A stretch of DNA of 64,000 nt. Source: Lysinibacillus fusiformis. Its GTDB lineage: Bacteria; Bacillota; Bacilli; Bacillales_A; Planococcaceae. Below the pieces are notes generated by a model, which searched no databases, was not told where the DNA came from, and saw only the letters and a list, made by a program, of their open reading frames with translations. Numbering within the stretch: position 1 is the stretch's first letter; each line of letters starts with the position of its first letter. Shown piece by piece: positions 9,066 to 15,790 of the stretch. The translations under genes and the position numbers were made by a program. The stretch spans positions 94,395-158,394 of the forward strand of contig NZ_PDFK01000009.1 in NCBI RefSeq assembly GCF_002845985.1, written 5' to 3'.

Positions 9066-9108
9066 ATTATAAGACTGTTTGTACATTATTTCAATGAGCT
9101 ATATCACA
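9066..9108 (-). promoter_or_regulatory. Candidate Crp/Fnr-dependent promoter
   Basis: On the minus strand TGTGATATAGCTCATT (9108-9093) matches TGTGA-N6-TCACA at 8 of 10 half-site bases. A TATAAT box lies at 9071-9066. The site centre is 34.5 bases from the end of the -10 box, close to the spacing at the two other sites of this kind (9846, 14423). No -35 box is seen. It reads toward the 33-codon ORF. Confidence 0.5.
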
Positions 9109-9161
9109 ATTTCGACAATATTTTCAAAACTCATTGATTTTATCAACTATTAACTGTCTTA

Positions 9162-9830
9162 CTATAATAAATTTTCCAAAGCATCATAATTTTTTATGAT
9201 AATTCTTTTTCCTGTCATCTCTATATAACCTTCCTTTTGAAATGCAGATAAACGACGGCTTAATGTCTCTCTTGTAGTATTCAATAAAGAGGCTAAATCT
9301 TTTTTTGTAAGTGTCAATAAAAATGTATCGCTTCCTGCTGTAGCAGCAGATTTTAAAACAAAGGCAGCCAGTCTTTCACTTACCTCTTTAGAAACAGCTT
9401 CACTCAATTGATTTTCTGTCTCCTCTAATCGTGAGGAAAGCTGGGCAAGCATATGAAACAGCGTAACAGGCGTACCTGCTAAGATCTTCATCAGTTCCTC
9501 ACCATCAAGTGAGCAAATTTCAGTTTTTTCTAGTGCCTCTACTGTCGATTTTTGCGGCTCATTATTAAACAATGTAACATCCCCAAAAAATTCTCCTGCT
9601 TCCAAAACTCTCATAACGTACTCCCGACCGTCTGTAGAAATATGAGATACTTTTGCACGGCCATACCTTACGATAAATAATTTTTTCTTCCGGTCACCTG
9701 CGAGTAAAATAATTTCTCCCTTATCAAAATGATGATGTGTAATAATGTGTGAGATTTCTTCCATTTCATGTGCTTTTAGATGTTGAAATATTGGTACCTT
9801 TGAAAAACAGTATTGTTTTTGACAGTTCAT
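9162..9830 (-). CDS. Crp/Fnr family transcriptional regulator
   Basis: This 222-aa protein has an N-terminal cyclic-nucleotide-type beta-barrel (about 12-130), a dimerisation helix, and a C-terminal winged HTH. The recognition helix reads TRETLSRRL. Its R-E-x-x-S-R pattern retains the Arg and Glu that contact TGTGA in CRP. Cysteines at 3, 8 and 106 could bind an Fe-S cluster or sense redox or NO, although the classical four-Cys FNR pattern is not present. The CRP cAMP-binding residues are not evident. It is divergent from the methyltransferase at 9932, with a matching palindrome between them. It is the obvious candidate to control the promoters at 9066, 9846 and 14395. Confidence 0.88.
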   Translation of the reverse strand: MNCQKQYCFSKVPIFQHLKAHEMEEISHIITHHHFDKGEIILLAGDRKKKLFIVRYGRAKVSHISTDGREYVMRVLEAGEFFGDVTLFNNEPQKSTVEALEKTEICSLDGEELMKILAGTPVTLFHMLAQLSSRLEETENQLSEAVSKEVSERLAAFVLKSAATAGSDTFLLTLTKKDLASLLNTTRETLSRRLSAFQKEGYIEMTGKRIIIKNYDALENLL

Positions 9831-9845
9831 TTATCTACCTCCAAA

Positions 9846-9861
9846 TTTGACATATATCACA
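9846..9861 (+). promoter_or_regulatory. Crp/Fnr-type operator upstream of methyltransferase
   Basis: TTTGACATATATCACA matches TGTGA-N6-TCACA at 9 of 10 half-site bases. The -10 box TATAAT for the plus-strand gene is at 9884-9889 and there is no good -35 box. The site centre is 35.5 bases from the end of the -10, about -42 from a start near 9896. That is the class II activator position. The site is also 16 bases upstream of the regulator's own ATG, so autoregulation is possible. Confidence 0.65.
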
Positions 9862-9892
9862 GTAATTAATGTTATATTACCTTTATAATAGT

Positions 9893-9911
9893 GAGAATAA
9901 TAATCATTTTC
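9893..9911 (+). promoter_or_regulatory. Fur-box-like sequence
   Basis: GAGAATAATAATCATTTTC matches the classical 19-base Fur consensus at 16 of 19 positions. It covers the expected transcription start, just after the -10 box, where bound Fur would repress. Confidence 0.6.
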
Positions 9912-9931
9912 AATAAAAGGAGGATACATAA

Positions 9932-10711
9932 ATGACTAAACAAACCTTAAACTACGAAAAAATGCCTGGTCATTGGCTCTTAGCGAGCTTAGGAAAAACG
10001 GTACTTCGCCCTGGTGGCATTCAAATGACATGTCAAATGCTTCAACATTTAGCCATTAAAGAACAGGACTATGTAGTAGAATTTGCACCTGGACTTGGCA
10101 CTACTGCAAAAATGACATTAGCAAAAAATCCAACCTACATAGCCGTTGAACGTGATGAGGAAGCTGCAAAAAAGGTAAGAGAATATTTAAATGGGGATAA
10201 TCAACGCTGTATCATTGGTAGTGCTGAGCAAACTGGTTTACCAGATGCATGGGCTACTGTTGTCTACGGTGAAGCCATGTTGACCATGCAATCAACTAAA
10301 CAGAAAAATGCCATTATTAGCGAGGCAAAAAGACTATTAAAGCCTGGTGGTATCTATGCCATACATGAGATGTGCTTAACACCATCTACTATTACTAGCA
10401 CTCAACGTGAAGAGATTCGTAAAGATTTAGTCCAAGCTATAAAGGTCAATGCCCTACCATTAACAGTAGAGGAATGGGAAGATGCTTTAAAGCAACATGG
10501 TTTTACTATAGAACATGTAGAAACGGCACCTATGCATCTCCTCTACCCGAAACGCTTAATTGAAGATGAAGGCTTATTCGGCGTTCTAAAAATCATCAAA
10601 AATGTAGTAATAAATTCGAAAGCTCGTAAGCGCGTACTTTTTATGCGTAAAACGTTTATGAAGCATAATCAAAACCTACAAGGCATCTCTATCATTGCGC
10701 GTCTGCCTTAA
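9932..10711 (+). CDS. Class I SAM-dependent methyltransferase
   Basis: The 259-aa protein has the Rossmann-type SAM fold. Motif I appears as VVEFAPGLGTTAKM near residue 43, an acidic residue ends strand 2 (AVERDEEA), and LKPGGIYAIHEM lies near residue 135. A distinctive N-terminal block (LASLGKTVLRPGG) and the EAMLTM stretch are shared with the protein at 13582-14364, so the two are paralogues. The methyl acceptor is unknown. The promoter combines a Crp/Fnr-type site with a Fur-like box, which suggests expression under low oxygen and low iron. The ATG has the ribosome site AAAGGAGGATACATAA. Confidence 0.82.
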   Translation: MTKQTLNYEKMPGHWLLASLGKTVLRPGGIQMTCQMLQHLAIKEQDYVVEFAPGLGTTAKMTLAKNPTYIAVERDEEAAKKVREYLNGDNQRCIIGSAEQTGLPDAWATVVYGEAMLTMQSTKQKNAIISEAKRLLKPGGIYAIHEMCLTPSTITSTQREEIRKDLVQAIKVNALPLTVEEWEDALKQHGFTIEHVETAPMHLLYPKRLIEDEGLFGVLKIIKNVVINSKARKRVLFMRKTFMKHNQNLQGISIIARLP

Positions 10712-10748
10712 TAACATCACTTAAAGTTCAGCTAAAAATGAAGCATAG

Positions 10749-10777
10749 AAAAAGCTCCATTCGCTAGGAGCTTTTTT
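10749..10777. terminator. Bidirectional terminator between methyltransferase and cupin genes
   Basis: AAAAAGCTCC / GGAGCTTTTTT stem with an 8-base loop. It serves the plus-strand methyltransferase and the minus-strand ABC/cupin operon. Confidence 0.85.
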
Positions 10778-11078
10778 ATTTCAATTTAATCACAATCAAG
10801 CGAACATCTGTAATAGCTTCTAAGCTGTGCTTCTCAGATGGGTTTAAGGCTAAGATGGTATCCTGTGTTAAAATTTCTTCCACCCCTTCAATAATAAAGC
10901 GAACTTCCCCAAATTGAACAATAATTAAAACTTCATTGTCTGTATGATGCTCAGGAATTTTTTCACCTGCTCGCAATTGAATGTTTAAAACATCTGCACC
11001 CTCAATACTGCCCAATTTACCAATATGCTTTTTCTTCTCTTTTAGCATTGCTTGAACTTGTATAATTGTCATTGTCAT
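10776..11078 (-). CDS. Small cupin-domain protein
   Basis: This 100-aa single-domain cupin has LRAGEKIPEHHTDNEVLIIVQFGEVRFII in its middle, with the two His of cupin motif 1 (HH). Motif 2 is partly kept (LNPSEKHSLEA), with one further His. It may bind a metal or small ligand, and no enzymatic role can be assigned. It is the last gene of the operon that starts at 14364. Its ATG overlaps the permease stop codon by four bases (ATGA), so the two are translationally coupled. A cupin in this position may sense, store or process the imported compound, but that is inference. Confidence 0.78.
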   Translation of the reverse strand: MTMTIIQVQAMLKEKKKHIGKLGSIEGADVLNIQLRAGEKIPEHHTDNEVLIIVQFGEVRFIIEGVEEILTQDTILALNPSEKHSLEAITDVRLIVIKLK

Positions 11079-11830
11079 TCCTCCCTATTCCATGTCATCA
11101 TTTTTGCTTTTAATGGGTTTAAAATAAAACTATCGATTGCTAAAATTATTAGTACACTTATCAACGTCCAAGCGAATACTTTATCCGTATTAATATTGAT
11201 GCGTGCCATCGTTAAAGCCGCTCCAATACCACTATTCGTTCCTAATAGTTCAGCCATAATGGTCATTCTTACTGCACCTCCTGCCGCCAGCGAACAGGCT
11301 GTAAAAAATGGCACCATCAGACTTGGTAATATGATGAAACGTAACTTTTGCCATGTTGATTTTTGATAGACGGTCGCCATTTGTAAGAGTTGATTATCTA
11401 TTTGTCGATAACCATTAGCAATATTAATATAAAATGTTGGAAACACTAAAATACTTACGACAAATATTGGTATGATTGAATTAGTACCAAACCATACCAT
11501 TGCAACTACGACTAAAATAATAGGTGGAATACCTAATAAAAATGCAATAACTGGGCGGAACATTTCATAAATAACTGCAAATCTACCCGCCAATAAACCC
11601 GATAAAATTGCCAAAAACATACCGATTGATAAACCTACTACCATACGAACCATTGTTAAATAAAGTTGATGAAGCAACTCACCACTTACTATAAGTTGCC
11701 ATAGTGCTGTTAGTGTTTCATATGGAGAGGGTATTAAAATGCTCGGGAAATTTAAAGATAATAGTGTCCAAATGAGCACGATGCCACTGCAAGTGCTCAT
11801 TTGAATAATCAAGCTTTTTTTACGGTTCAT
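11075..11830 (-). CDS. ABC transporter permease, NitT/TauT type
   Basis: This is a 251-aa inner membrane protein with about six helices. The BPD_transp_1 coupling region is seen around ATVYQKSTWQKLRFIILPSLMVPFF, matching SsuC/TauC-type permeases. I place the start at ATG 11830, which overlaps the end of the binding-protein gene; upstream TTG/ATG codons in the same frame are possible. It should form a homodimer that pairs with the ATPase at 12892-13578 and the lipoprotein at 11820-12872. Substrate is unknown; relatives move nitrate, sulfonates, taurine, bicarbonate or thiamine precursors. Confidence 0.83.
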   Translation of the reverse strand: MNRKKSLIIQMSTCSGIVLIWTLLSLNFPSILIPSPYETLTALWQLIVSGELLHQLYLTMVRMVVGLSIGMFLAILSGLLAGRFAVIYEMFRPVIAFLLGIPPIILVVVAMVWFGTNSIIPIFVVSILVFPTFYINIANGYRQIDNQLLQMATVYQKSTWQKLRFIILPSLMVPFFTACSLAAGGAVRMTIMAELLGTNSGIGAALTMARININTDKVFAWTLISVLIILAIDSFILNPLKAKMMTWNREE

Positions 11831-12872
11831 AATAGAAATCATCATCCGGTAATTGCCCACCAATAATATCTGGCGATAGTGAAGCTAGTTGTTCAAAGAA
11901 AAACTCAAGCTCTTCCTTGGCTTCTTGCGCCGTGACAAATTCGATATTTAAATAAGGTAATAATCCTGCAATAAAGGTTGGATCAAGCCCTTCTTGATAC
12001 GATGCCAATAGCTCACCAGCAGCTTCAGGATTATCTTTTAAAAATTGAATAGATTCCTCTATTTTTGCTTGTAGCAATGCTACAGTTTCTGGGTGCTCTT
12101 GAATTAATGCCTTATCCACAACAAGGCCAGCTTGAGGAATACGCGGTGCCTTTCCTGTTGCTGCTGCCCATTCCTCTTGTAGACTCATTGATTTTTGTAG
12201 GGCAATTCCCTCTTTTTTCGCCTTCGCAATAACAAGGGAAGCAGTATGCTCTGGTAATACAGCATATTGTGCTTTGCCAGCCGCTAATAATTGGACAACC
12301 TCCTGAGGAGTTGCTGTATATTCCACCGTTAAATCTTTCTCTATATCTAGCCCGTTTTTCTGTAATAAATACTGAAATACTAATGCTGGCATATCTCCCT
12401 TAAATGGTACATGGACCGTTTTACCTTTTAAATCCTCCCATGATATTGCTTCACCCTCTGGTCCAATAAAATATAAAATACCCCAAATTAATGTATTTAC
12501 CAATTGAATGTCTACACCTTTATTGTAAAGGTTAGCACCTACATATGTTGGCACAGCAGACACTTGCACCTGACCTCCACTGATACGTGCACGTAATTCG
12601 TCAGGAGTATTCCAAGTTAGAAACTCAACATCCTCTGCACCTTCTAGTAACGATTTATCATCAATCATTTTATAGAGTGGTGCAGCAATCGAAATACCTG
12701 CCGGTGCCTGAATAGTCATTTTTTCAACCTTTGATACACTTGGTTGTTCAGTAGTAGCTTGTACACTTTTCTCTGGTTCTTGAGCTTGCTTTGCTTTTTC
12801 TGTATTGCCACAAGCCGTTAAGACAACTGTAAGACATACTATTAAAAGACTTACTATAGGCCATTTTTTCAT
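11820..12872 (-). CDS. ABC transporter substrate-binding lipoprotein, NitT/TauT type
   Basis: The 350-aa protein has a lipoprotein signal peptide with lipobox LTAC (Cys at about residue 21) and a low-complexity linker. The body is of the SsuA/TauA/ThiY class (COG0715-like), with AGISIAAPLYKM and LKGKTVHVPFKGDMPALVFQYLL. It should be anchored outside the membrane and deliver an organic solute to the permease. The very acidic C-terminus (QLPDDDFYYEP) is unusual. Nothing in it separates sulfonate from other ligands. It lies 19 bases after the ATPase gene and overlaps the permease start. Confidence 0.83.
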   Translation of the reverse strand: MKKWPIVSLLIVCLTVVLTACGNTEKAKQAQEPEKSVQATTEQPSVSKVEKMTIQAPAGISIAAPLYKMIDDKSLLEGAEDVEFLTWNTPDELRARISGGQVQVSAVPTYVGANLYNKGVDIQLVNTLIWGILYFIGPEGEAISWEDLKGKTVHVPFKGDMPALVFQYLLQKNGLDIEKDLTVEYTATPQEVVQLLAAGKAQYAVLPEHTASLVIAKAKKEGIALQKSMSLQEEWAAATGKAPRIPQAGLVVDKALIQEHPETVALLQAKIEESIQFLKDNPEAAGELLASYQEGLDPTFIAGLLPYLNIEFVTAQEAKEELEFFFEQLASLSPDIIGGQLPDDDFYYEP

Positions 12873-12891
12873 AGCATACTTTCTCCCTTAT

Positions 12892-13578
12892 TTAAAGTTG
12901 TAATAATTGATATTCAATATTTTTTATATAATCAAAGTTACGATGTTTTCTTGGTGTATCTAAAACTATTTCCTTGTAGATTCCTTCATTTGCATACGCA
13001 ATATTAATAATGCGGTCTGCTACCGTTGCAGCTTCTTCATAGTCATGAGTTACATAAAACATACCTACTTGCTCATTTTCTATTAAATCAATAAGGTCCT
13101 GCACAAGTTCTTTTTTTATCCAATAATCTAATGCTGAAAAAGGTTCATCCATCATAATAAGCTTAGGCTTGCATGCAAATGCTCTAACAATTGAAACTCG
13201 CTGCTTCATGCCACCAGATAATTGCTTAGGAAACGCATCCATTTCATTGTCAAGCTTAACGCGAGCTAATAGATTCATAATTTGAGATCTATCTACTACA
13301 CCATTACAGCTAAATGTGACATTTTCATATAATGTACACCATGGTAATAACCTTGGTTCTTGAAATACATAACCCAATTTATCTGTGATGCATGTAATAT
13401 GACCAGATGTTGGCTGTAGTACATTCGTTGCAAGATGTAAAAAGGTAGTTTTTCCACATCCTGAAGGTCCAACAATAGCCACCACTTCGCCTTCTTGCAA
13501 ACTTAAATGACAATCTTTAATAATTTGCTTCGTTCCAAAAAATTTAGATACGTGTTCAAATTGAATTGCTGTTTTCAT
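12892..13578 (-). CDS. ABC transporter ATP-binding protein, SsuB/TauB type
   Basis: The 228-aa ATPase has every motif: Walker A GPSGCGKTT near residue 37, Q-loop YVFQEPRLLPW, signature LSGGMKQRVSI, Walker B LIMMDEPFSALD, and the switch His in VTHD. The RLLPW sequence after the Q-loop is typical of the nitrate/sulfonate/taurine group. It energises the importer encoded by the next two genes and starts 3 bases after the methyltransferase stop codon with AAGGATAG as ribosome site, so it is co-transcribed with that gene. Confidence 0.9.
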   Translation of the reverse strand: MKTAIQFEHVSKFFGTKQIIKDCHLSLQEGEVVAIVGPSGCGKTTFLHLATNVLQPTSGHITCITDKLGYVFQEPRLLPWCTLYENVTFSCNGVVDRSQIMNLLARVKLDNEMDAFPKQLSGGMKQRVSIVRAFACKPKLIMMDEPFSALDYWIKKELVQDLIDLIENEQVGMFYVTHDYEEAATVADRIINIAYANEGIYKEIVLDTPRKHRNFDYIKNIEYQLLQL

Positions 13579-13581
13579 TGG

Positions 13582-14364
13582 CTATCCTTGCTTTTTTGCA
13601 ATGATGGTAATGTGACCAAAATGATGGCGAGCATGATCAAAATGCTCAATTATTTCAAGGAAATATTGCTCATCATCCGAATTTTTCCGTGCATTTTCAA
13701 TGATACGTATTAAACCATCTAAGCCCTCATCTCGTATAAGCCCTACCAAAGATACTAAGTGGAGTTCTCCAGTATGCACATCTACAGGTTTGAATCCTGT
13801 ATTTTCAACTAAAGTTTGCCAATGCTGCTTTGATAGTGGCTGTGCCTTCACAACAATGACATTACGCAGTGCCTCAATTTCATCAGTAACACTTTCTTCA
13901 CTTGATGCTTTAACAACTAAATCATGTGTTGCTAAAATACCGCCTGGCTTCAAAACCCTCCTATATTCAGCTAAAGCCTGTTCTTTTAATTCCTGTGGTA
14001 GCATTGTGAGCATCGCTTCATTTATAACCACATCGAAGGTTGCATCATCAAATGGTAATTGTGTAGCATTTCCTTGTTGAATTTGAACGAGATGCTGTAC
14101 ATTTTCACGAATAATAATCTCATTTGCTGTTTGAACTACCTCTTTATTAATATCAATTCCGCTTACTTTAGCATTGTATGCTTTGGCAATATGTATTGCT
14201 GTCGCTCCTGTATTCGTAGCCACCTCCAGGACATGGCTATCTTCATGTAGCTGACAAGCCTCTAATATTCGGTTCGTAGCCTCCTTTCCACCTGGACGTA
14301 AAATTGTCTTTCCTAACTTCGCTAAAAAGAGATGTGTAGGTAAACGCTGTTCTGTCGAATTCAT
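13582..14364 (-). CDS. Class I SAM-dependent methyltransferase, first gene of ABC-importer operon
   Basis: This 260-aa protein (start ATG 14364 after GAGGAGGAGAAAAA; an in-frame upstream ATG at 14418 lies in the promoter and is unlikely) has SAM motif I as VLEVATNTGATAIHIA and LKPGGILATHDL near residue 140. It is a paralogue of the protein at 9932-10711, sharing LGKTILRPGG and NEAMLTM. As first gene of an operon with an ABC importer and a cupin, it may methylate the imported compound or act in its use. Its promoter has a perfect Crp/Fnr palindrome and a Fur-like box. Confidence 0.83.
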   Translation of the reverse strand: MNSTEQRLPTHLFLAKLGKTILRPGGKEATNRILEACQLHEDSHVLEVATNTGATAIHIAKAYNAKVSGIDINKEVVQTANEIIIRENVQHLVQIQQGNATQLPFDDATFDVVINEAMLTMLPQELKEQALAEYRRVLKPGGILATHDLVVKASSEESVTDEIEALRNVIVVKAQPLSKQHWQTLVENTGFKPVDVHTGELHLVSLVGLIRDEGLDGLIRIIENARKNSDDEQYFLEIIEHFDHARHHFGHITIIAKKQG

Positions 14365-14394
14365 TTTTTCTCCTCCTCTGTCATCTATAGCTAC

Positions 14395-14438
14395 ACTATA
14401 AATGAGAACCATTATCAATGTATGTGACCCATATCACA
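14395..14438 (-). promoter_or_regulatory. Promoter with Crp/Fnr palindrome and Fur-like box
   Basis: TGTGACCCATATCACA (14423-14438) is a perfect TGTGA-N6-TCACA site. TGAGAACCATTATCA (14403-14417) matches the 7-1-7 Fur core TGATAAT-N-ATTATCA at 12-13 of 15 positions. A -10-like TATAGT is at 14400-14395 on the minus strand. The Crp/Fnr site centre is 35.5 bases from the end of the -10, identical to the site at 9846. The right half-site is also part of the hairpin arm at 14435-14451 that borders the repeat element. Confidence 0.7.
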
Positions 14439-14483
14439 ATTAAAGGAGTTACCTCAAATAATGAGATAACTCCTTTAATTGTG
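14435..14483. repeat. Left flanking hairpin of repeat element copy A
   Basis: A 17-bp perfect stem runs from CACAATTAAAGGAGTTA (14435-14451) to its complement (14467-14483). Its core (14444-14474) is repeated with one mismatch at 14985-15015 on the other side of the repeat element. Confidence 0.8.
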
Positions 14484-14980
14484 TTGAAAAACAAAACAAT
14501 CCATAGAGTTTTGGTGACAGGTGAAAATGGATTTCCGTTGCAGGCTACTTGCTTTCCTGTGGGCGAGCGCATAGCCGCTCCGTTTAGAGGCTTGCCTGTC
14601 TCACTATCCCACGGGAGTCAAGTAGCCTTCCACTCCAACCTACAAAATGTTACCTTTTTAGCAGAGGTTTTCAAATAAATGAAGGTGTTCACCACTCTTT
14701 ATGAAGAGGTGTTGTCACTCATTAAGAATACAGATAATGGGCGATTTGATTGCTATGCTACTATGAAAAAAGTTAAGACACTTTGCAGAATGGTTGATTG
14801 GAGTGGAGCCAGCGTCACTCCTAGGGGATTTAGCGTCACAGAGGAGACCCTGGAGCGAACGGAAGTGAGTGAAGCGGCTCATCGGACGCCCCCTGGAAAG
14901 GACGCTGGCGGAACGGAAATCACCCCCCACCTTGCTAAAAGGTCGTTTTCTGCTAGTGACATGATCTTTTTTCAACAACA
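14482..14980. repeat. Palindrome-rich non-coding repeat element, copy A
   Basis: The element of about 499 bases is bounded by TGTTGAAAAAC on the left and TTTTTTCAACAACA on the right (imperfect terminal inverted repeat). It contains two large hairpins. One at 14542-14628 has AGGCTACTTG/CAAGTAGCCT and TCCTGTGGG/CCCACGGGA. The other at 14808-14909 has GCCAGCGTC/GACGCTGGC and CCTAGGGG/CCCCCTGG. The short open frames in it are incidental. A second copy lies at 36807-38676. Similar GC-rich palindromic repeats are widespread in Bacillaceae genomes; their function is not established. No transposase is encoded, so if mobile it would depend on a helper in trans. Confidence 0.8.
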
Positions 14981-15020
14981 TAACAGGAGTTACCTCGAAT
15001 AATGAGATAACTCCTGTTAT
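14980..15020. repeat. Right flanking hairpin of repeat element copy A
   Basis: ATAACAGGAGTTA / TAACTCCTGTTAT is a 13-bp stem with a 15-base loop. The core equals that of the left hairpin, but the outer arms differ and still pair. It lies just after the stop of the minus-strand TetR gene and may be that gene's former terminator. Confidence 0.78.
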
Positions 15021-15044
15021 CAAAAATCACATAATCATTAAGTT

Positions 15045-15668
15045 TTATTTATTTTCAACAGACAGCCAAAAGAAATTTGTTACTTCCTTTGCCGTCACAT
15101 CTACTGAGCCTAGCAAAGTTTTACCGTCGCCATCTTTAAAATATCCTACTGTCATTAATGCCATAAAGTTATGAGCGAAAAATTTAGCATTTCCTTTTCG
15201 AATCGTGCCATTATCCATCTCCACTTGCATGGTCTGCTCTATTGTTTGATACATATCATTTTCAGATGCCTGTACTTGTTTCAGCTGTGGTTCCAATAAA
15301 TTGATGGTTGCCTCTTTCATAAAATTTTTCATATCAATATCGATAGTCGCTGATAAATGAACTGCCACAAGCTGCTCTAATCGCTCTTTAAATGGTATAG
15401 GCTGCTCTAAAATTTCTAGGATAGATAGCTTGATTCGATCCATCATAGCAATTAATGCAGATGTATATAATTCACCTTTAGTTGGGTAGTAGTAATAGAT
15501 AGTCGCCTTTGTTACGTTACAAGCTTTAGCTACATCATCCATCGAAATATTTTTGTAGCCTTCTTTAATAAAAAGTCTTGTGGCCGTTTCAAGGACAAGA
15601 TCTTTTGTTGGTTTCGCATTTCCATCATGGCGAGGTCTCCCGAGAACACGCGGTGATTGTTTCAACAA
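15045..15668 (-). CDS. TetR/AcrR family regulator
   Basis: This 207-aa protein has a typical TetR N-terminal HTH (about residues 25-70), with FIKEGYKNISMDDVAKACNVTKATIYYYYPTKGELY. A divergent helical ligand domain follows. It is preceded by an 18-base near-palindrome (15727-15744) in the intergenic region shared with the MMPL exporter gene, and probably represses that gene and itself. The inducer is unknown. The start ATG at 15668 follows AAGGAGGCGAAC. Confidence 0.9.
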   Translation of the reverse strand: MLKQSPRVLGRPRHDGNAKPTKDLVLETATRLFIKEGYKNISMDDVAKACNVTKATIYYYYPTKGELYTSALIAMMDRIKLSILEILEQPIPFKERLEQLVAVHLSATIDIDMKNFMKEATINLLEPQLKQVQASENDMYQTIEQTMQVEMDNGTIRKGNAKFFAHNFMALMTVGYFKDGDGKTLLGSVDVTAKEVTNFFWLSVENK

Positions 15669-15726
15669 GTTCGCCTCCTTAAATTAAGCATACTTTTTAC
15701 ACATAGTATAACATATGAATATTTCT

Positions 15727-15744
15727 AGGTTGATTAATTAACCT
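15727..15744. promoter_or_regulatory. Candidate TetR operator
   Basis: AGGTTGATTAATTAACCT reads as its own complement at 16 of 18 positions. It sits between the divergent TetR and MMPL genes and overlaps A/T-rich promoter sequence on both sides. Confidence 0.55.
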
Positions 15745-15790
15745 TCTAGTATATATAATTAAATCACTTACATGAAATGGAGGTCTTCTC

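Noticed and set aside
14418..15023. Several open frames on both strands inside repeat copy A
   Set aside because: Their composition follows the palindromes, the frames are not kept in copy B, and none has a ribosome site in a sensible place.
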